Positions 20,404 to 30,382 are shown, numbered from the stretch's first letter. The stretch is 64,000 nt of DNA from CAWFPR01 sp963817635 (GCA_963817635.1 CAWFPR010000015.1:1-64000), one strand, 5' to 3'. Notes: generated by a model not told the origin, from the sequence alone. Numbers and translations are program-made.

Positions 20404-20495
20404 TTGATCGACGCGTGGTGCAAGCGTCGTGCCCCGCACCGCCTACCGGTTCGCAGGCTGGCGCGTGTGTTGCGAGCAGGAGCCGCAGCACCACT

Positions 20496-21581
20496 ATGTT
20501 CCGCGCGCGGCGTCCTCTTCGCTCGCTGCAGGTGGAGGTTACCACCCGCTGTTCGCTGGCCTGCGGGTTCTGCCCGCGACGATCGCTGCGCGGATGGACC
20601 GAGACCGACCTGTCCGACGCGGCCTGGGCGCGCATCGCCCAAGACCTGCGGCTCACGGAAGACGTCCATCTGCAGGGATGGGGCGAGCCGCTGCTGGACA
20701 CGCGGCTGCGGGAACGGGTGCGCGACATCCACGGCGCCGGGTGTTCCGTCGGGCTCACGACGAACGGCGCGGATCTCGCGGCGCACGTCGAGTGGATCGC
20801 GGCCGAGCGCGTCGACCGCGTCGCCGTGTCGGTGGCGGCGGGTGCCGCACTCCACGGGGAACAGCGGACCGGCGCGCCGCTCGATCGGATCTGGCGGGCG
20901 ATGCGGGAGCTGGCGGCGCGACGAGATCGGAAGCCGCGCCTGCTGGTGTCGGTCATGCTCACGCGCGACGGCGCCGACGGCCTGCCGGCCCTCGTCATCG
21001 ACGCCGCGCGAGCCGGCGCCGACGAAGTGTACGTGACGCACGTCGACTGCACACCCACGCGCGAGCTGCTCGCGCGTGCGGCGTTCAGCGGCGGCGCGCT
21101 GAGGCCGGGTCTCCGTCGCTCGCTGGACGCGGCGGCCGCGGCGGCCCGGCGCGCCGGGATCGGCTTCCGTCCACCGGCTGTCGAGGCGCAGGAGATGCTG
21201 GTCTGTGCCCTCGACCCGCAACGCTTCGTGTGTGTCGCGGCCGACGGACGAATCGGTCCGTGCATCAACATGCTGCTGCCGGTCGCGGGATCGATCGACC
21301 GTCATTACGACTCGGGCGTCGCGCGGATTCACCCGACCGTCTGGGGACGCGTGCCCGACGACGGGCTCGGCGCCGCGCTCGATCGGCGGCACGCGTTCTT
21401 CGCGCCGTTCGCCGCCCGGCTCGAGGCGGAGCGGCAATTCAGCGACGCCACGAGCGGCGACGCCTGGGGCTGCCCGGCGCTCGAGGCACTCGAGCGGGCA
21501 GACCGCGTGCGCAGTGAGGCGCTCGCGCGGGCGCCGTTTCCCGCGGAGTGTGACGGCTGCCACAAGGCGATGGGCTGGTGA
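20496..21581 (+). CDS. Radical SAM enzyme with SPASM/twitch-like tail
   Basis: A 361-residue protein with the SAM-cluster motif CSLACGFC (Cys19, 23, 26) directly after VEVTTR, then QGWGEPLLD and LTTNGADL, all standard for the radical SAM barrel. C-terminal cysteines (LVCALDPQRFVCVAADGRIGPC, then CDGCHKAMGW at the very end) suggest an auxiliary cluster. It is transcribed away from the dsr island. The ATG at 20496 is chosen because upstream in-frame sequence is unlike the family. No small precursor peptide is recognisable next to it, so the substrate is unknown. Confidence 0.85.
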   Translation: MFRARRPLRSLQVEVTTRCSLACGFCPRRSLRGWTETDLSDAAWARIAQDLRLTEDVHLQGWGEPLLDTRLRERVRDIHGAGCSVGLTTNGADLAAHVEWIAAERVDRVAVSVAAGAALHGEQRTGAPLDRIWRAMRELAARRDRKPRLLVSVMLTRDGADGLPALVIDAARAGADEVYVTHVDCTPTRELLARAAFSGGALRPGLRRSLDAAAAAARRAGIGFRPPAVEAQEMLVCALDPQRFVCVAADGRIGPCINMLLPVAGSIDRHYDSGVARIHPTVWGRVPDDGLGAALDRRHAFFAPFAARLEAERQFSDATSGDAWGCPALEALERADRVRSEALARAPFPAECDGCHKAMGW

Positions 21582-21595
21582 ACAGGAACGGGGTC

Positions 21596-24463
21596 ATGAA
21601 CGATACAGTCACTCGAATCGTTGACGTCTGCGCGGGCCTCGTCGACCGTGTCCGACTCCCCAGGGGGCGAACCGGCGCGTGCCGACGGCTGCTCGCGCTG
21701 CTCGTCGTGGCGGGCGTGGCCAGCCCGGCCGGCGCACAGGTCGGCGTGATGCTCGAAGGAACCGTCCGCGATCAGCGCGGCCAGCCGCTCGCGGCAGTCG
21801 CCGTCCGCCTGGCGGATCCGGCCACCGGCAGCGAACACCGCCTGGTCGCCGACGGCAACGGTCACTTCCAGTTCGCCGGCCTCGCGCCGTCGTCGCGCTA
21901 CGTGCTGGCAGCCTCCTGCGCGGGTTTCGACGACACCGAGGTCGTCGTGTGGGACGTCCCGGCCGGCGGCCGGCGGATCGTCGACCTCGTCATGCGGGTC
22001 GCCGGGATCAGCGAACAGGTCAGCGTCAGTGCCAGCGAGGCGATGGAGAAAGAGGCGACCCCGGCACTCGGGGGACTGCTGCTCCAGTCGCAGGTCGAGG
22101 CGGTGCCGGTCAACGGCCGGGACCTCGTGAGCCTGGCGTACCTCCTGCCGGGCGTGGCGCCGGCCCGCGGGTTCTACAACCTCGCGCCGCGGGTCACGAT
22201 CAATGGCGCCTCGTCGCTCGTCACGAACTACATGATCGACGGCTTCGACAACACCGACCTGTTCCTCGGAGGGCCGAAGGTTCCCGTGACGATCGGCGCC
22301 ACCCAGAACGTCAACGTGCTGGTGAACTCCTACACCGCCGAATACGGCCGCACGGGCAACGGCGTGTTCGCCGTCACGACCCGCGGCGGCGGCAACCAGA
22401 CCTCGGGGGAAGCGTTCTACGAGGTGAGACCAGGACGGGTGTTCGACAGCCCGAATCACTTCGCGCCGCGTGACAGCCACGGCGCGATCATCGACGACGG
22501 ATTCACCCGCCACCAGGCGGGCGGCACGCTCGGCGGCGCGGTCAGACACGATCGCCTGTTCGCATTCGCCAACGCCGAAGCGACGCACGAACGGCAGGAC
22601 GCGATCCTCACGTCGCCGCTCGCGGCCGGCCTGGCGCCGACGCGCTTCGATGCGCTGACCGGCTTCGGCCGGCTGGACATCCGGTCGGGCGCGACCGGCA
22701 CCTCCACGGTGCGGTACCTGGGGTCGCACTACGTGCACGACGGCGACGTCGGGTTCATCGGCGGCTTGACGCTCCCGTCAGCGGGCCTGAAAGTGAGCTA
22801 CCAGAACGACTTCGTCAGCCTGAGCGATCGGCGCGTGGTCGGTCGCGGCGCGCTCGAGACCGGCGTGCTCGCAGGACGCCTGCGGTCCAACTGGCACACC
22901 GGCGACGCGGGGCCGCGCGTCACCGTGACCGATCGCGGCGCGACGCTCGCGGTGATCGGCGGGATCAGCGACGACTTCATCTGGACGGAGAACGACATCC
23001 AGGGACGCGGCGTGTACACGTGGTTCGCCGGACGGCAGACCGTCCGCGCAGGCGGTGACGTGCTGCGCGGCCGCTTCGACATCCGGTCGGGGCCCGGCGC
23101 CAGGGGCGCCTACGTCATCGACCTCGAAGGACGCCCCGTGACCGTGTCGGGCGACTTCCTGACCGTCGCCGACCTGCCGCGCGACGTGAACGTCCTCAGC
23201 TACTCGCAGTCGTTCGTGAACCCGCGGGTCGTGGCGTCGCAGACCCTGGCCAGCGCGTTTGCCGAAGACCTCGTCAGGCTTCGGCCGGACATGACGTTGA
23301 CGCTCGGCGCGCGGTGGGAGTTCGATTCCGTCACGAACACGCCCGTCGGCGGGCCCGACCTCGACAATCTCGGACCCCGCGTCGGTGTCACCTGGGCGCC
23401 GGCCGGCAGCGCGCGCGACGAAATTCACGCAGGCGTCGGGATGTTCTACGAACGCATCCCGTTTGCCGTCTATTCGGACACGATCGTCAACCGTCCCGAC
23501 GGAGGCGCGCTCGGCATGACGTTCGCGCCCGGATCGTCGTTCGAGCCGCCTGTGTTCCCGAACGCGTTCCCGCTCGACCGGTTCGCCCAGGTGGATCTCG
23601 GCGCGCTCCCCCCTCGGAACGTCCAGGTCTTCGACCCCGACCTGCGCAGCCCGTGGACACGCCAGATCTCGATCGGCTACCAGCGGCAACTCCCGGGAGG
23701 CGTCAGTGTCGGCGCCGACTACGTCAACGCCAGGGGGGTGAACATGATTCGGCGCATCGATACGAACGCGCCCGCGTCGGTGGCCCCGGGGACCTCGCGA
23801 TCCGTGGCCGAGGCCGACGCCACGAGGCCGGTCGTTCCTGTCGCCGGCGGGCTCCGGCTGATCGAACAGGATCAGTCGAGCGGACGCAGCCAGTTCCACG
23901 GCCTGTATCTGACGGCGCGCAAGCGATTTTCGCGGCGGCTCGCGTTCGACGCGGCCTGGACGATCTCGCAGGCCCGGAACAATACGGACGACATCAACTT
24001 CCGGCCGGTCGATTCGCGCAACCCTGACGCGGAGTACGGCCCGAGCCTGAACGATCGGCTGCACGTCGTGGCCATCAACGCGCTGGTGCGGGCGCCGGGC
24101 GGCATCGACATCGCCCCGGTCGTCTTCGTCTCGAGCGGCCAGCCACTGAACGTCACGACGGGCCGCGACGACAACGGCGACACGATCTACAACGACCGGC
24201 CCGCCGGCTACGGACGCAACAGCGCGCGGACCGATGGCTACCGGCAGGTGGACGTCAGCGTCTCGCGCACCTTCGCCATCGGGCAGGCGCACGTCGTCAC
24301 GCGGGTCGAAGTGTTCAACCTGTTCAACGCCGTGAACTACTCGGGCTTCTTCAACTTCGGCGCGAGCGGGGTCCGGCCGGACGAAGCCGGGACGCTGGCC
24401 TTCCAGCCGACCGTGGCGGGACCGGCGCGTCAGGTGCAGCTCTCCGCACGGGTGATCTTCTAG
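21596..24463 (+). CDS. Oar-type TonB-dependent outer-membrane receptor
   Basis: A 955-residue outer-membrane protein. The signal peptide has a hydrophobic LLALLVVAGVASPAGAQ. Residues about 50-135 are a carboxypeptidase-regulatory-like domain (LEGTVRDQRGQPLAAVAV). A plug region follows (VNGRDLVSLAYLLPGV, YMIDGFDNTDLFLGG, YTAEYGRTGNGVFAVTTRGGG), then a long beta-barrel ending in an aromatic residue (RVIF). Such receptors are numerous in Acidobacteriota and take up large substrates. The ATG at 21596 has AGGA upstream; a GTG at 21578 overlapping the radical SAM stop is the alternative. The two genes are probably co-transcribed. Confidence 0.92.
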   Translation: MNDTVTRIVDVCAGLVDRVRLPRGRTGACRRLLALLVVAGVASPAGAQVGVMLEGTVRDQRGQPLAAVAVRLADPATGSEHRLVADGNGHFQFAGLAPSSRYVLAASCAGFDDTEVVVWDVPAGGRRIVDLVMRVAGISEQVSVSASEAMEKEATPALGGLLLQSQVEAVPVNGRDLVSLAYLLPGVAPARGFYNLAPRVTINGASSLVTNYMIDGFDNTDLFLGGPKVPVTIGATQNVNVLVNSYTAEYGRTGNGVFAVTTRGGGNQTSGEAFYEVRPGRVFDSPNHFAPRDSHGAIIDDGFTRHQAGGTLGGAVRHDRLFAFANAEATHERQDAILTSPLAAGLAPTRFDALTGFGRLDIRSGATGTSTVRYLGSHYVHDGDVGFIGGLTLPSAGLKVSYQNDFVSLSDRRVVGRGALETGVLAGRLRSNWHTGDAGPRVTVTDRGATLAVIGGISDDFIWTENDIQGRGVYTWFAGRQTVRAGGDVLRGRFDIRSGPGARGAYVIDLEGRPVTVSGDFLTVADLPRDVNVLSYSQSFVNPRVVASQTLASAFAEDLVRLRPDMTLTLGARWEFDSVTNTPVGGPDLDNLGPRVGVTWAPAGSARDEIHAGVGMFYERIPFAVYSDTIVNRPDGGALGMTFAPGSSFEPPVFPNAFPLDRFAQVDLGALPPRNVQVFDPDLRSPWTRQISIGYQRQLPGGVSVGADYVNARGVNMIRRIDTNAPASVAPGTSRSVAEADATRPVVPVAGGLRLIEQDQSSGRSQFHGLYLTARKRFSRRLAFDAAWTISQARNNTDDINFRPVDSRNPDAEYGPSLNDRLHVVAINALVRAPGGIDIAPVVFVSSGQPLNVTTGRDDNGDTIYNDRPAGYGRNSARTDGYRQVDVSVSRTFAIGQAHVVTRVEVFNLFNAVNYSGFFNFGASGVRPDEAGTLAFQPTVAGPARQVQLSARVIF

Positions 24464-25872
24464 CCCGTGGCCGGCGGGCCCGACGCGAGCGCGTCGTTCC
24501 GCACCACGGGCGGCGCCGACAGCAGCGATCCGATCACGCCGGAGGCGAAAATGAGGGGAATGCCATACATGGCCCACGGCCACGTGTATCCGCCCTCCTC
24601 GCCGACGACGAGAAAACACCCGGTGCCCCAGACGACCCCGACCACCACGCTGGCCCACGCGCCCGCGCTCGTCGCGCGCGGCCAGTGGAAGCCGGCGAGC
24701 AGCGCGAACGAGAGCGCGACGATCGGCACGTTGGCGAGGATCAGCCGGTTGAGGATGTCGTCGACGAGGAACACGGCGCCGAGCCACTGCAGTGTCGCGA
24801 AGGCGACGATGATCCACCGCTGGACGGCAATCGTGCGAGCCTGGCGCCAGCCGAAGTCCGCCGCCAGCATCGCCGCCATCGCCGTCCACACGCCCGAGAG
24901 CGTCGTGAGCGCGGCGGCGAACAGCACGGCAAATCCCGCGCCCCTGATGCCCGCTGGCAGCCAGGCCCAGACCATCGTCGGGACGGCGAGCTGCGAATCG
25001 GGAAGCGACGGATCACTCACCCGGAGGTACGCGGCCGCGAATACCATCATGCCGTACAGCCCGAAGACGAGCGCCGCCGACCACGCCACCGCGCGGAACG
25101 CCGTCCGTTCGTCGCGCGCGGCGAAGATTTTCTGGCCGTACCACGGCGCGGCGATGTAGGTCACGCAGGTGATGGCGATGAGCGTCGACACGAAGCGGAA
25201 CGGCAGCGCCGGGTGGTTCCACTGGGCTACCGGGTCGAACACGAGCTGATCGGGCGGAAACACCGCCGACAGGCCGCCGAGACCGGCGGCGCGCGAGATG
25301 CCGAGCACCAGGAGCGCCGGCAGGAGGACCAGCGTGCACACGAACGTGACAACGTCGGTGCGGACGACCGACTCGAGTCCGCCCGGCACCGCCACGGCCA
25401 GCACGACGAGCAGGAGCAGCCCGCTCAACAGCATGAAGGGCACGTCCGGAACGGACGGCTGGAACAGGAGCGTCAGCGACTTCACGTACGTCGCGCCAAA
25501 GCCGGTCATCGCGGCGAGCAGCAGGACCGACGCGAGCCGGCCGAGTGCCGGAGAGTAGCGGGTCGAGAACAATTCCGCGACCGACAGCCTGTTGAACCGC
25601 TTCCAGGCGCGCGCGACGGTGACGGTATAGAACGTGAGCCCGACGAGGAACACGAACGGGAGGGCGATCGCCATCGGACCGGCGCGATAGCCGGCCGCGC
25701 TGAACGCAAGCAGCGTGCTGGTGTTGAACTCCGTCATCACGAGCGTGGCGACCAGCGGAAAGAGCAGCAGGCGTCGATCGGCGACCAGGTAGCTCTCCAC
25801 GCGGCGGACCCGTCGCAGCCCGACGAGAATCATGACGGCGACGACGGCGACGAATCCGATGACGTCGAACAT
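24460..25872 (-). CDS. Sodium:solute symporter family transporter
   Basis: A 470-residue protein with about 13 hydrophobic helices and SSF features: VESYLVADRRLLLFPLVAT early, FNTSTLLAFSAAGYRAG in the second helix, and GGLESVVRTDVVTFV near residue 165. The substrate is not predictable. It converges on the TonB receptor with a four-base overlap of the 3' ends and diverges from the phosphatidyltransferase gene. The ATG at 25872 is the start of the first helix (MFDVIGFVAVVAVMILVGL). Confidence 0.9.
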   Translation of the reverse strand: MFDVIGFVAVVAVMILVGLRRVRRVESYLVADRRLLLFPLVATLVMTEFNTSTLLAFSAAGYRAGPMAIALPFVFLVGLTFYTVTVARAWKRFNRLSVAELFSTRYSPALGRLASVLLLAAMTGFGATYVKSLTLLFQPSVPDVPFMLLSGLLLLVVLAVAVPGGLESVVRTDVVTFVCTLVLLPALLVLGISRAAGLGGLSAVFPPDQLVFDPVAQWNHPALPFRFVSTLIAITCVTYIAAPWYGQKIFAARDERTAFRAVAWSAALVFGLYGMMVFAAAYLRVSDPSLPDSQLAVPTMVWAWLPAGIRGAGFAVLFAAALTTLSGVWTAMAAMLAADFGWRQARTIAVQRWIIVAFATLQWLGAVFLVDDILNRLILANVPIVALSFALLAGFHWPRATSAGAWASVVVGVVWGTGCFLVVGEEGGYTWPWAMYGIPLIFASGVIGSLLSAPPVVRNDALASGPPATG

Positions 25873-25917
25873 GGCGCTCACAGAGTATCCTTCGAAAGCG
25901 CGGCCAGAGGAGGCCCG

Positions 25918-26535
25918 GTGTTCGACGAAGCCTTTCGCAGACGATTCGAACGCGCCGCGACCCCGGTCGCGCGCGGCCTCGCTCGACGCGGCCTGACGCC
26001 CGATGCCGTCACCGCCGCGGCGTTCATGGCTGCGCTGTGCGCGGCCGGACTCGTGGCCTTCGGCGCGCCGCGCCTCGGGTTCGCCGTCTGGCTCCTCAGC
26101 CGCGTGGGTGACGGCATCGACGGCGTGATCGCCAGGGTGTCGGGCCGGGTATCCCCCTTCGGCGGGTATCTCGACATCACCCTCGACATGGCGGGCTACA
26201 GCGCGATGGTGCTGGGGTTCGCGATTCTGCATCCGGCGCACGGGCTGGCGTGGGCCGCGGTCCTGGCCGGCTACGTCCTCGCGATTACGTCTACGCTGGC
26301 GCTGGCGAGCGCCGCGGAGCGGGAGCAGCGGCGGGTGAGCGCGACCAACCGCGGCTATCAGTTCACGCGGGGACTCGCGGAAGCCGGGGAAACGACGTGC
26401 GTCTACGGGCTCTGGGCCTTCGTGCCGTCGTGGATCGGTCCGATTGCCTGGATCTGGTGCGCGTTGCTGGTGGCGACCGGGCTCATGCGCTCACGTCTCG
26501 CCTGGCGGGACCTGCGGCGCACGCCGCCGTCGTGA
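25918..26535 (+). CDS. CDP-alcohol phosphatidyltransferase family protein
   Basis: A 205-residue membrane enzyme. The catalytic CDP-alcohol motif is complete: DGVIARVSGRVSPFGG followed by YLDITLD (D-G-x2-A-R-x8-9-G-x3-D-x3-D). Hydrophobic helices surround it. It transfers a phosphatidyl or similar group from a CDP-linked lipid to an alcohol; the acceptor cannot be told. The GTG at 25918 is chosen for the strong AGAGGAGG five bases upstream. It ends 24 bases before the convergent sixA. Confidence 0.9.
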   Translation: MFDEAFRRRFERAATPVARGLARRGLTPDAVTAAAFMAALCAAGLVAFGAPRLGFAVWLLSRVGDGIDGVIARVSGRVSPFGGYLDITLDMAGYSAMVLGFAILHPAHGLAWAAVLAGYVLAITSTLALASAAEREQRRVSATNRGYQFTRGLAEAGETTCVYGLWAFVPSWIGPIAWIWCALLVATGLMRSRLAWRDLRRTPPS

Positions 26536-26559
26536 GCGGCGGGGCGGACAGACGCGGTC

Positions 26560-27060
26560 CTACACGATCCTGCGCAGCATCCTGGGCGTGAGGAACCAGC
26601 GCAGCTGGCCGACGCCCTTCGGCGGGAAGACCTCGAAGTCGATCCGGCAGATCGCGCCCTTCTTGAACTCCATCGGTTCGCGCGCTCCGATCAGCCGCGC
26701 GGCGAGTTCGCCCATGTTCGGCTCGTGACCGACGAGCGCAATCCGCGCCGTCCGCATGTGTCTGGCGAGTTCCTGCATCACTGACGCGGACGATCCCGCC
26801 GGGGCCAGCGCGTCGCTCGTGCTCACGGTGGGCTTCGTCTTCAGCGCGTCGGCAATCGTGTCGGCCGTCTGCCGCGTGCGGACGAGCGGACTCGTGATGA
26901 TCTCATCGAACGCGACATCCAGCGCGTTGAGGGCCTGCGCTTCCTTTCGCAGCCGCGCCAGCCCCTTGCCGGTGAGTGGGCGCTTGGAATCGTCCGGGTA
27001 TGCCTTGCCTCGCTCGGCGGCTTCGCCGTGGCGGATCAGGTACAGCTCGAGGGTGGCCAT
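26560..27060 (-). CDS. sixA: Phosphohistidine phosphatase SixA family
   Basis: A 166-residue histidine phosphatase. The RHG active motif is in LYLIRHGEAAERG (residues 6-18) and the second catalytic His is in VGHEPNMGE; TSPLVRTRQTA is the conserved phosphate-pocket segment. SixA acts on phosphohistidine proteins. Its start lies seven bases after the CHAD gene stop, so the two are co-transcribed. CHAD/SixA pairs are common next to exopolyphosphatase and PhoU genes. Confidence 0.9.
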   Translation of the reverse strand: MATLELYLIRHGEAAERGKAYPDDSKRPLTGKGLARLRKEAQALNALDVAFDEIITSPLVRTRQTADTIADALKTKPTVSTSDALAPAGSSASVMQELARHMRTARIALVGHEPNMGELAARLIGAREPMEFKKGAICRIDFEVFPPKGVGQLRWFLTPRMLRRIV

Positions 27061-27067
27061 ACGGGTG

Positions 27068-28021
27068 TCAGCGCCTGCCCGACGCCGCGGGCGCGGCGGC
27101 CCGCGCAAGCGCCATCTTCAGTGGACGACGTCGCGCGGGACGCGCGAGCTCCGGGACGACCGCGGCGGCGACCCGCCGCGGCACGTCGGCGAGCGACACT
27201 GACGCTGCCACATACCGGCCGTGCAGGTGGCGGCACTCCTCCTCGATGTGCCGGGCCAGGGCGTCGAGCCCCCGCCGGGTCACGCCGCTGCCGGGCTCCG
27301 GCGCGGCATGGACCGCCGCGACGTGGACGAGCAGCACCTGCAAGTCGTGGAGGCGCCCCAGCAGATCCTGCGCGCGCTTGAGCGCGCGCACCAGCGGCGC
27401 CGCGGTGCGCGCGCCGACGCCGCCGGCCAGCTCGAGGCCGTAGCGCAGCTTCTTGCTCGCGATACGGACGGCGTGCAGCTGCTCGGGCGCATACAGCCGG
27501 CCCGCGCCCTCAATCGATGTCGTCAGGTGGGCCGCCCGCTTCAGCAGGCGCGCGCCCAGTGCCTCCCGCCAGCCGTGGCCGTCGTCGGCCTGCAGCGCAG
27601 CGGCCACCGAGTCCAGGCGGCGGTGCAGCTTGTCCACCTTCACGCGATTGAGGCGCTTCAGCATGACGGTTCGCCCGGCGTCACGCTCGGCGAGGACCCG
27701 CGCGCGGACGGCTTCGACCGCGGACCTGGGAACACCGTCAGCCATGGCGAGATCGTCGAGCAGCCTGAGCGTGACGTCCAGCTCCCGCACGGTCCCGAGC
27801 GCGCGAGTGAGCCGCCGGATCTTGGCACGCGCCTTCCCGGCCTTGCTGCCCTTCAGTCCGGTCGTCAGGACCGGGACCGCCTCGCGCAGGCGCCGCGACG
27901 CGACACGCGCCTGGTGGACGCCGTGGTCGTCACCCGAAATGGCTGACGGCAAATGCTTTCTGAGCTCCCGCGCGTTACGGTGCAGTAGCCGGGTCGTTAC
28001 ACGTTCGTCGCGGGTCTTCAT
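27068..28021 (-). CDS. CHAD domain protein (polyphosphate-binding)
   Basis: A 317-residue all-helical protein rich in Arg, Lys and His. Conserved CHAD pieces are VHQARVASRRLREAVPVL, the helix around LGTVRELDVTLRLLDDL, LHAVRIASKKLRYGLEL and LLGRLHDLQVLL. CHAD proteins bind inorganic polyphosphate through these basic residues. The ATG at 28021 is preferred over an upstream one at 28090. It is divergent from the Ppx/GppA gene with a 101-base gap, in which no clear promoter was found. Confidence 0.9.
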   Translation of the reverse strand: MKTRDERVTTRLLHRNARELRKHLPSAISGDDHGVHQARVASRRLREAVPVLTTGLKGSKAGKARAKIRRLTRALGTVRELDVTLRLLDDLAMADGVPRSAVEAVRARVLAERDAGRTVMLKRLNRVKVDKLHRRLDSVAAALQADDGHGWREALGARLLKRAAHLTTSIEGAGRLYAPEQLHAVRIASKKLRYGLELAGGVGARTAAPLVRALKRAQDLLGRLHDLQVLLVHVAAVHAAPEPGSGVTRRGLDALARHIEEECRHLHGRYVAASVSLADVPRRVAAAVVPELARPARRRPLKMALARAAAPAASGRR

Positions 28022-28122
28022 GGTAGGATGCCAGCCGAGCCGAGTCCTCTCGTTCCTCTGTCGAGTATATCTCTGGCATGTAACAGGCAAGAGGGAACAC
28101 CCGGCTGAGCTGACGACCCGCC

Positions 28123-29784
28123 ATGCGCATCGCCGCCATCGACATCGGCACGAACTCCATCCACATGATCGTGGTGCAGGTCCGTCCTGATCTGTCGTTC
28201 GAGGTCATCGACCGCGAAAAGGACATGGTACGGCTCGGCGCGGGCGGGCTCGACGGCCGCAGCCTGACGCCGACCGCGGTCGCGGCCGCGCTCCAGACGC
28301 TGACCAAGTTCCGGCGGCTGGCCGAGTCACACAACGTGGACGAGATCGTGGGCGCCGCGACGAGCGCCACGCGCGAGGCGAAAAACGGCGGCGATTTCAT
28401 CGCGGAGATCACGCGGCAGACCGGCATCCGCGTACGGGTCATCACGGGCACCGAGGAGGCGCGGCTGATTCACCTCGCCGCAGGCTACGGCGTGGACGTG
28501 GGCGGCTCGACGGCGGTCGTCATCGACATAGGCGGCGGCAGCGTGGAGGTCACGCTCGGCACGGCGACCCAGCTGACGCTCGGGCGGAGCTTCAAGACCG
28601 GCGCCATTCGACTGAGCGAGCGCTTCGTGAAAACGGATCCGCTGGCCGCCCGCGACGAACGCAAGCTCGTCAAGCACGTGAACCGCGAAATGGGCAGCTA
28701 CCTGACCCAGCTGACGACGCGCGGGTACGCACGTGTCATCGGCACGTCCGGCACCATCCTGAGTCTGGGGGCGCTTGCGCTGGCCGACGACGGCGCCGCC
28801 CCGCCGGCCGAGCTGCGCAATCGGCGCGTCAGCGCCAAGGCGCTGCACAGGCTGCGCAAGTGGCTGGTCGCGTCGGATATCGAAGAGCGGCTCGCGCTGC
28901 AGGGGCTCGATCCGCGGCGCGTGGACCTGGCCGTCGCCGGCTCGGTGCTGCTCGACACCGTGATCCGGCGGCTTGGCGCCAGCGAAATCACCTTGTGCGA
29001 CCTGGCGCTGCGCGAAGGACTCGTGCTCGACTACATCCACCGGAACAGCGCGCGGATTCGGAAGATCGAGCGCTACCCCGACGTCCGCCGCCGCAGCATC
29101 GTCGAGCTGGGCGAGCGGTGCGGCTACTGGTCGGAACACGCCCAGCAGGTCGCGCGGCTCGCACTGAGCGTGTTCGACCAGAGCCGGAGCGTGCACGGGC
29201 TGACGGATCGTGAGCGCGAGTGGCTCGAGTACGCGGCACTGCTGCACGACATCGGCGTGCACATCAGCTACGAGCGGCACCACCGGCATTCGTACTACCT
29301 GATCAAGAACGGCGACCTCAGGGGATTCGAGCCGCAGGAAGTCGAGGTGATCGGGCTGGTCGCCCGTTATCACCGGCAGGCCACGCCGAAAAAGTCGCAC
29401 GAGGGGTATGGCGATCTCCCCGGACCCCTGCGCCGCATCGTCCGGACGCTGGCGGCCATCCTCCGGCTCGCCGAAGGTCTCGATCGGAGCCACGCACAGG
29501 CCCTGACCGGGATTGATCTGTATCCAAGGGGCGACGACTATCTCGCCAGGCTTCGGGCATCCGGGGACGCCGAGCTCGAAATGTGGGCCGCGCACCGCCA
29601 CGTGGGACCGCTCGAGCAGGTGCTCGATCGCCCCATCCGCTTCGAGGTCGCCGGCAACGATTACAAGGACAAGACGGCACATGCTCAACACGTTGACCAC
29701 ACCGCACGAGTATCCGGGAAAGCTGTTCGTGGTCGAAGGCATCGACGGGTCGGGAAAGACGACGCAGCTGGCCCTGCTCGCTAA
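28123..29784 (+). CDS. ppx: Ppx/GppA family phosphatase with HD domain
   Basis: Exopolyphosphatase/guanosine pentaphosphatase family. The N-terminal actin-like ATPase fold has AIDIGTNSIHMIVVQ, GTEEARLIHLA, VIDIGGGSVEVTLG and GTSGTILSLGALAL. From about residue 330 there is an HD-type domain (LLHDIGVHISYERHHRHSYYLI). It degrades polyphosphate or pppGpp. The frame runs 104 bases into the first thymidylate-kinase-like gene; the last 34 residues look unlike the family and may result from a nearby one-base error after VAGNDYKDK. Confidence 0.92.
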   Translation: MRIAAIDIGTNSIHMIVVQVRPDLSFEVIDREKDMVRLGAGGLDGRSLTPTAVAAALQTLTKFRRLAESHNVDEIVGAATSATREAKNGGDFIAEITRQTGIRVRVITGTEEARLIHLAAGYGVDVGGSTAVVIDIGGGSVEVTLGTATQLTLGRSFKTGAIRLSERFVKTDPLAARDERKLVKHVNREMGSYLTQLTTRGYARVIGTSGTILSLGALALADDGAAPPAELRNRRVSAKALHRLRKWLVASDIEERLALQGLDPRRVDLAVAGSVLLDTVIRRLGASEITLCDLALREGLVLDYIHRNSARIRKIERYPDVRRRSIVELGERCGYWSEHAQQVARLALSVFDQSRSVHGLTDREREWLEYAALLHDIGVHISYERHHRHSYYLIKNGDLRGFEPQEVEVIGLVARYHRQATPKKSHEGYGDLPGPLRRIVRTLAAILRLAEGLDRSHAQALTGIDLYPRGDDYLARLRASGDAELEMWAAHRHVGPLEQVLDRPIRFEVAGNDYKDKTAHAQHVDHTARVSGKAVRGRRHRRVGKDDAAGPAR

Positions 29785-30382
29785 GTGGCTCGTCGCGGCG
29801 GGCCACCCGGTCTTCGTGACGGAATGGAATTCGTCGGCGCTCGTGAAAGCGGCCACCAAGACCGGGAAGAAGAAGAACTCCCTGACGCCGATGACCTTCA
29901 GCCTGCTGCACGCGACCGACTTCGCGGACCGGCTGCTCTATAACATCATTCCGCCGCTCAAGGCCGGGATGATCGTCCTGGCGGATCGGTATGCGTACAC
30001 CGCGTTCGCGCGTGACGCGGCTCGCGGGGTGGACCGACGCTGGGTACGCGAGCTGTACAGCTTCGCCGTGCAGCCCGATTTGGCGGTCTACTTCCGCGTG
30101 CCCATCGAGGTCTCGACCGACCGCCTCATGGCGCGGCGGGTGAAGCTGAAGTTCTACGAAGCCGGGCTGGACATGGGCTGGAGCACCAATGCGCTCGAGA
30201 GCTTCCGCATTTTCCAGGGCAAGGTTCTCGACGAGTACGATCGGATAGTGGACGAATTCGGCTTGAGCGTCGTGGCGGCCACCGGCAGCATCACCGAACA
30301 GCAGCGGGGCTTCCGCAAGCTCGTCTCGCAGCACCTGGAGATAGAGGATGACGGAGGGAAGCTCGATGAACAGCTTGGCTGA
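29681..30382 (+). CDS. Thymidylate-kinase-like P-loop kinase (copy 1)
   Basis: A 233-residue P-loop kinase. Walker A is EGIDGSGKTTQ (intact Lys), the DR motif is VLADRYAYTAF, and FADRLLYNIIPPLKAGM is shared with copy 2. Real dTMP kinases have about 205-215 residues. The pairing with a paralogue, and the place between Ppx and PstB, argue that it need not be the housekeeping Tmk. The start is the ATG at 29681, inside the end of ppx. It overlaps copy 2 by 17 bases. Confidence 0.82.
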   Translation: MLNTLTTPHEYPGKLFVVEGIDGSGKTTQLALLAKWLVAAGHPVFVTEWNSSALVKAATKTGKKKNSLTPMTFSLLHATDFADRLLYNIIPPLKAGMIVLADRYAYTAFARDAARGVDRRWVRELYSFAVQPDLAVYFRVPIEVSTDRLMARRVKLKFYEAGLDMGWSTNALESFRIFQGKVLDEYDRIVDEFGLSVVAATGSITEQQRGFRKLVSQHLEIEDDGGKLDEQLG

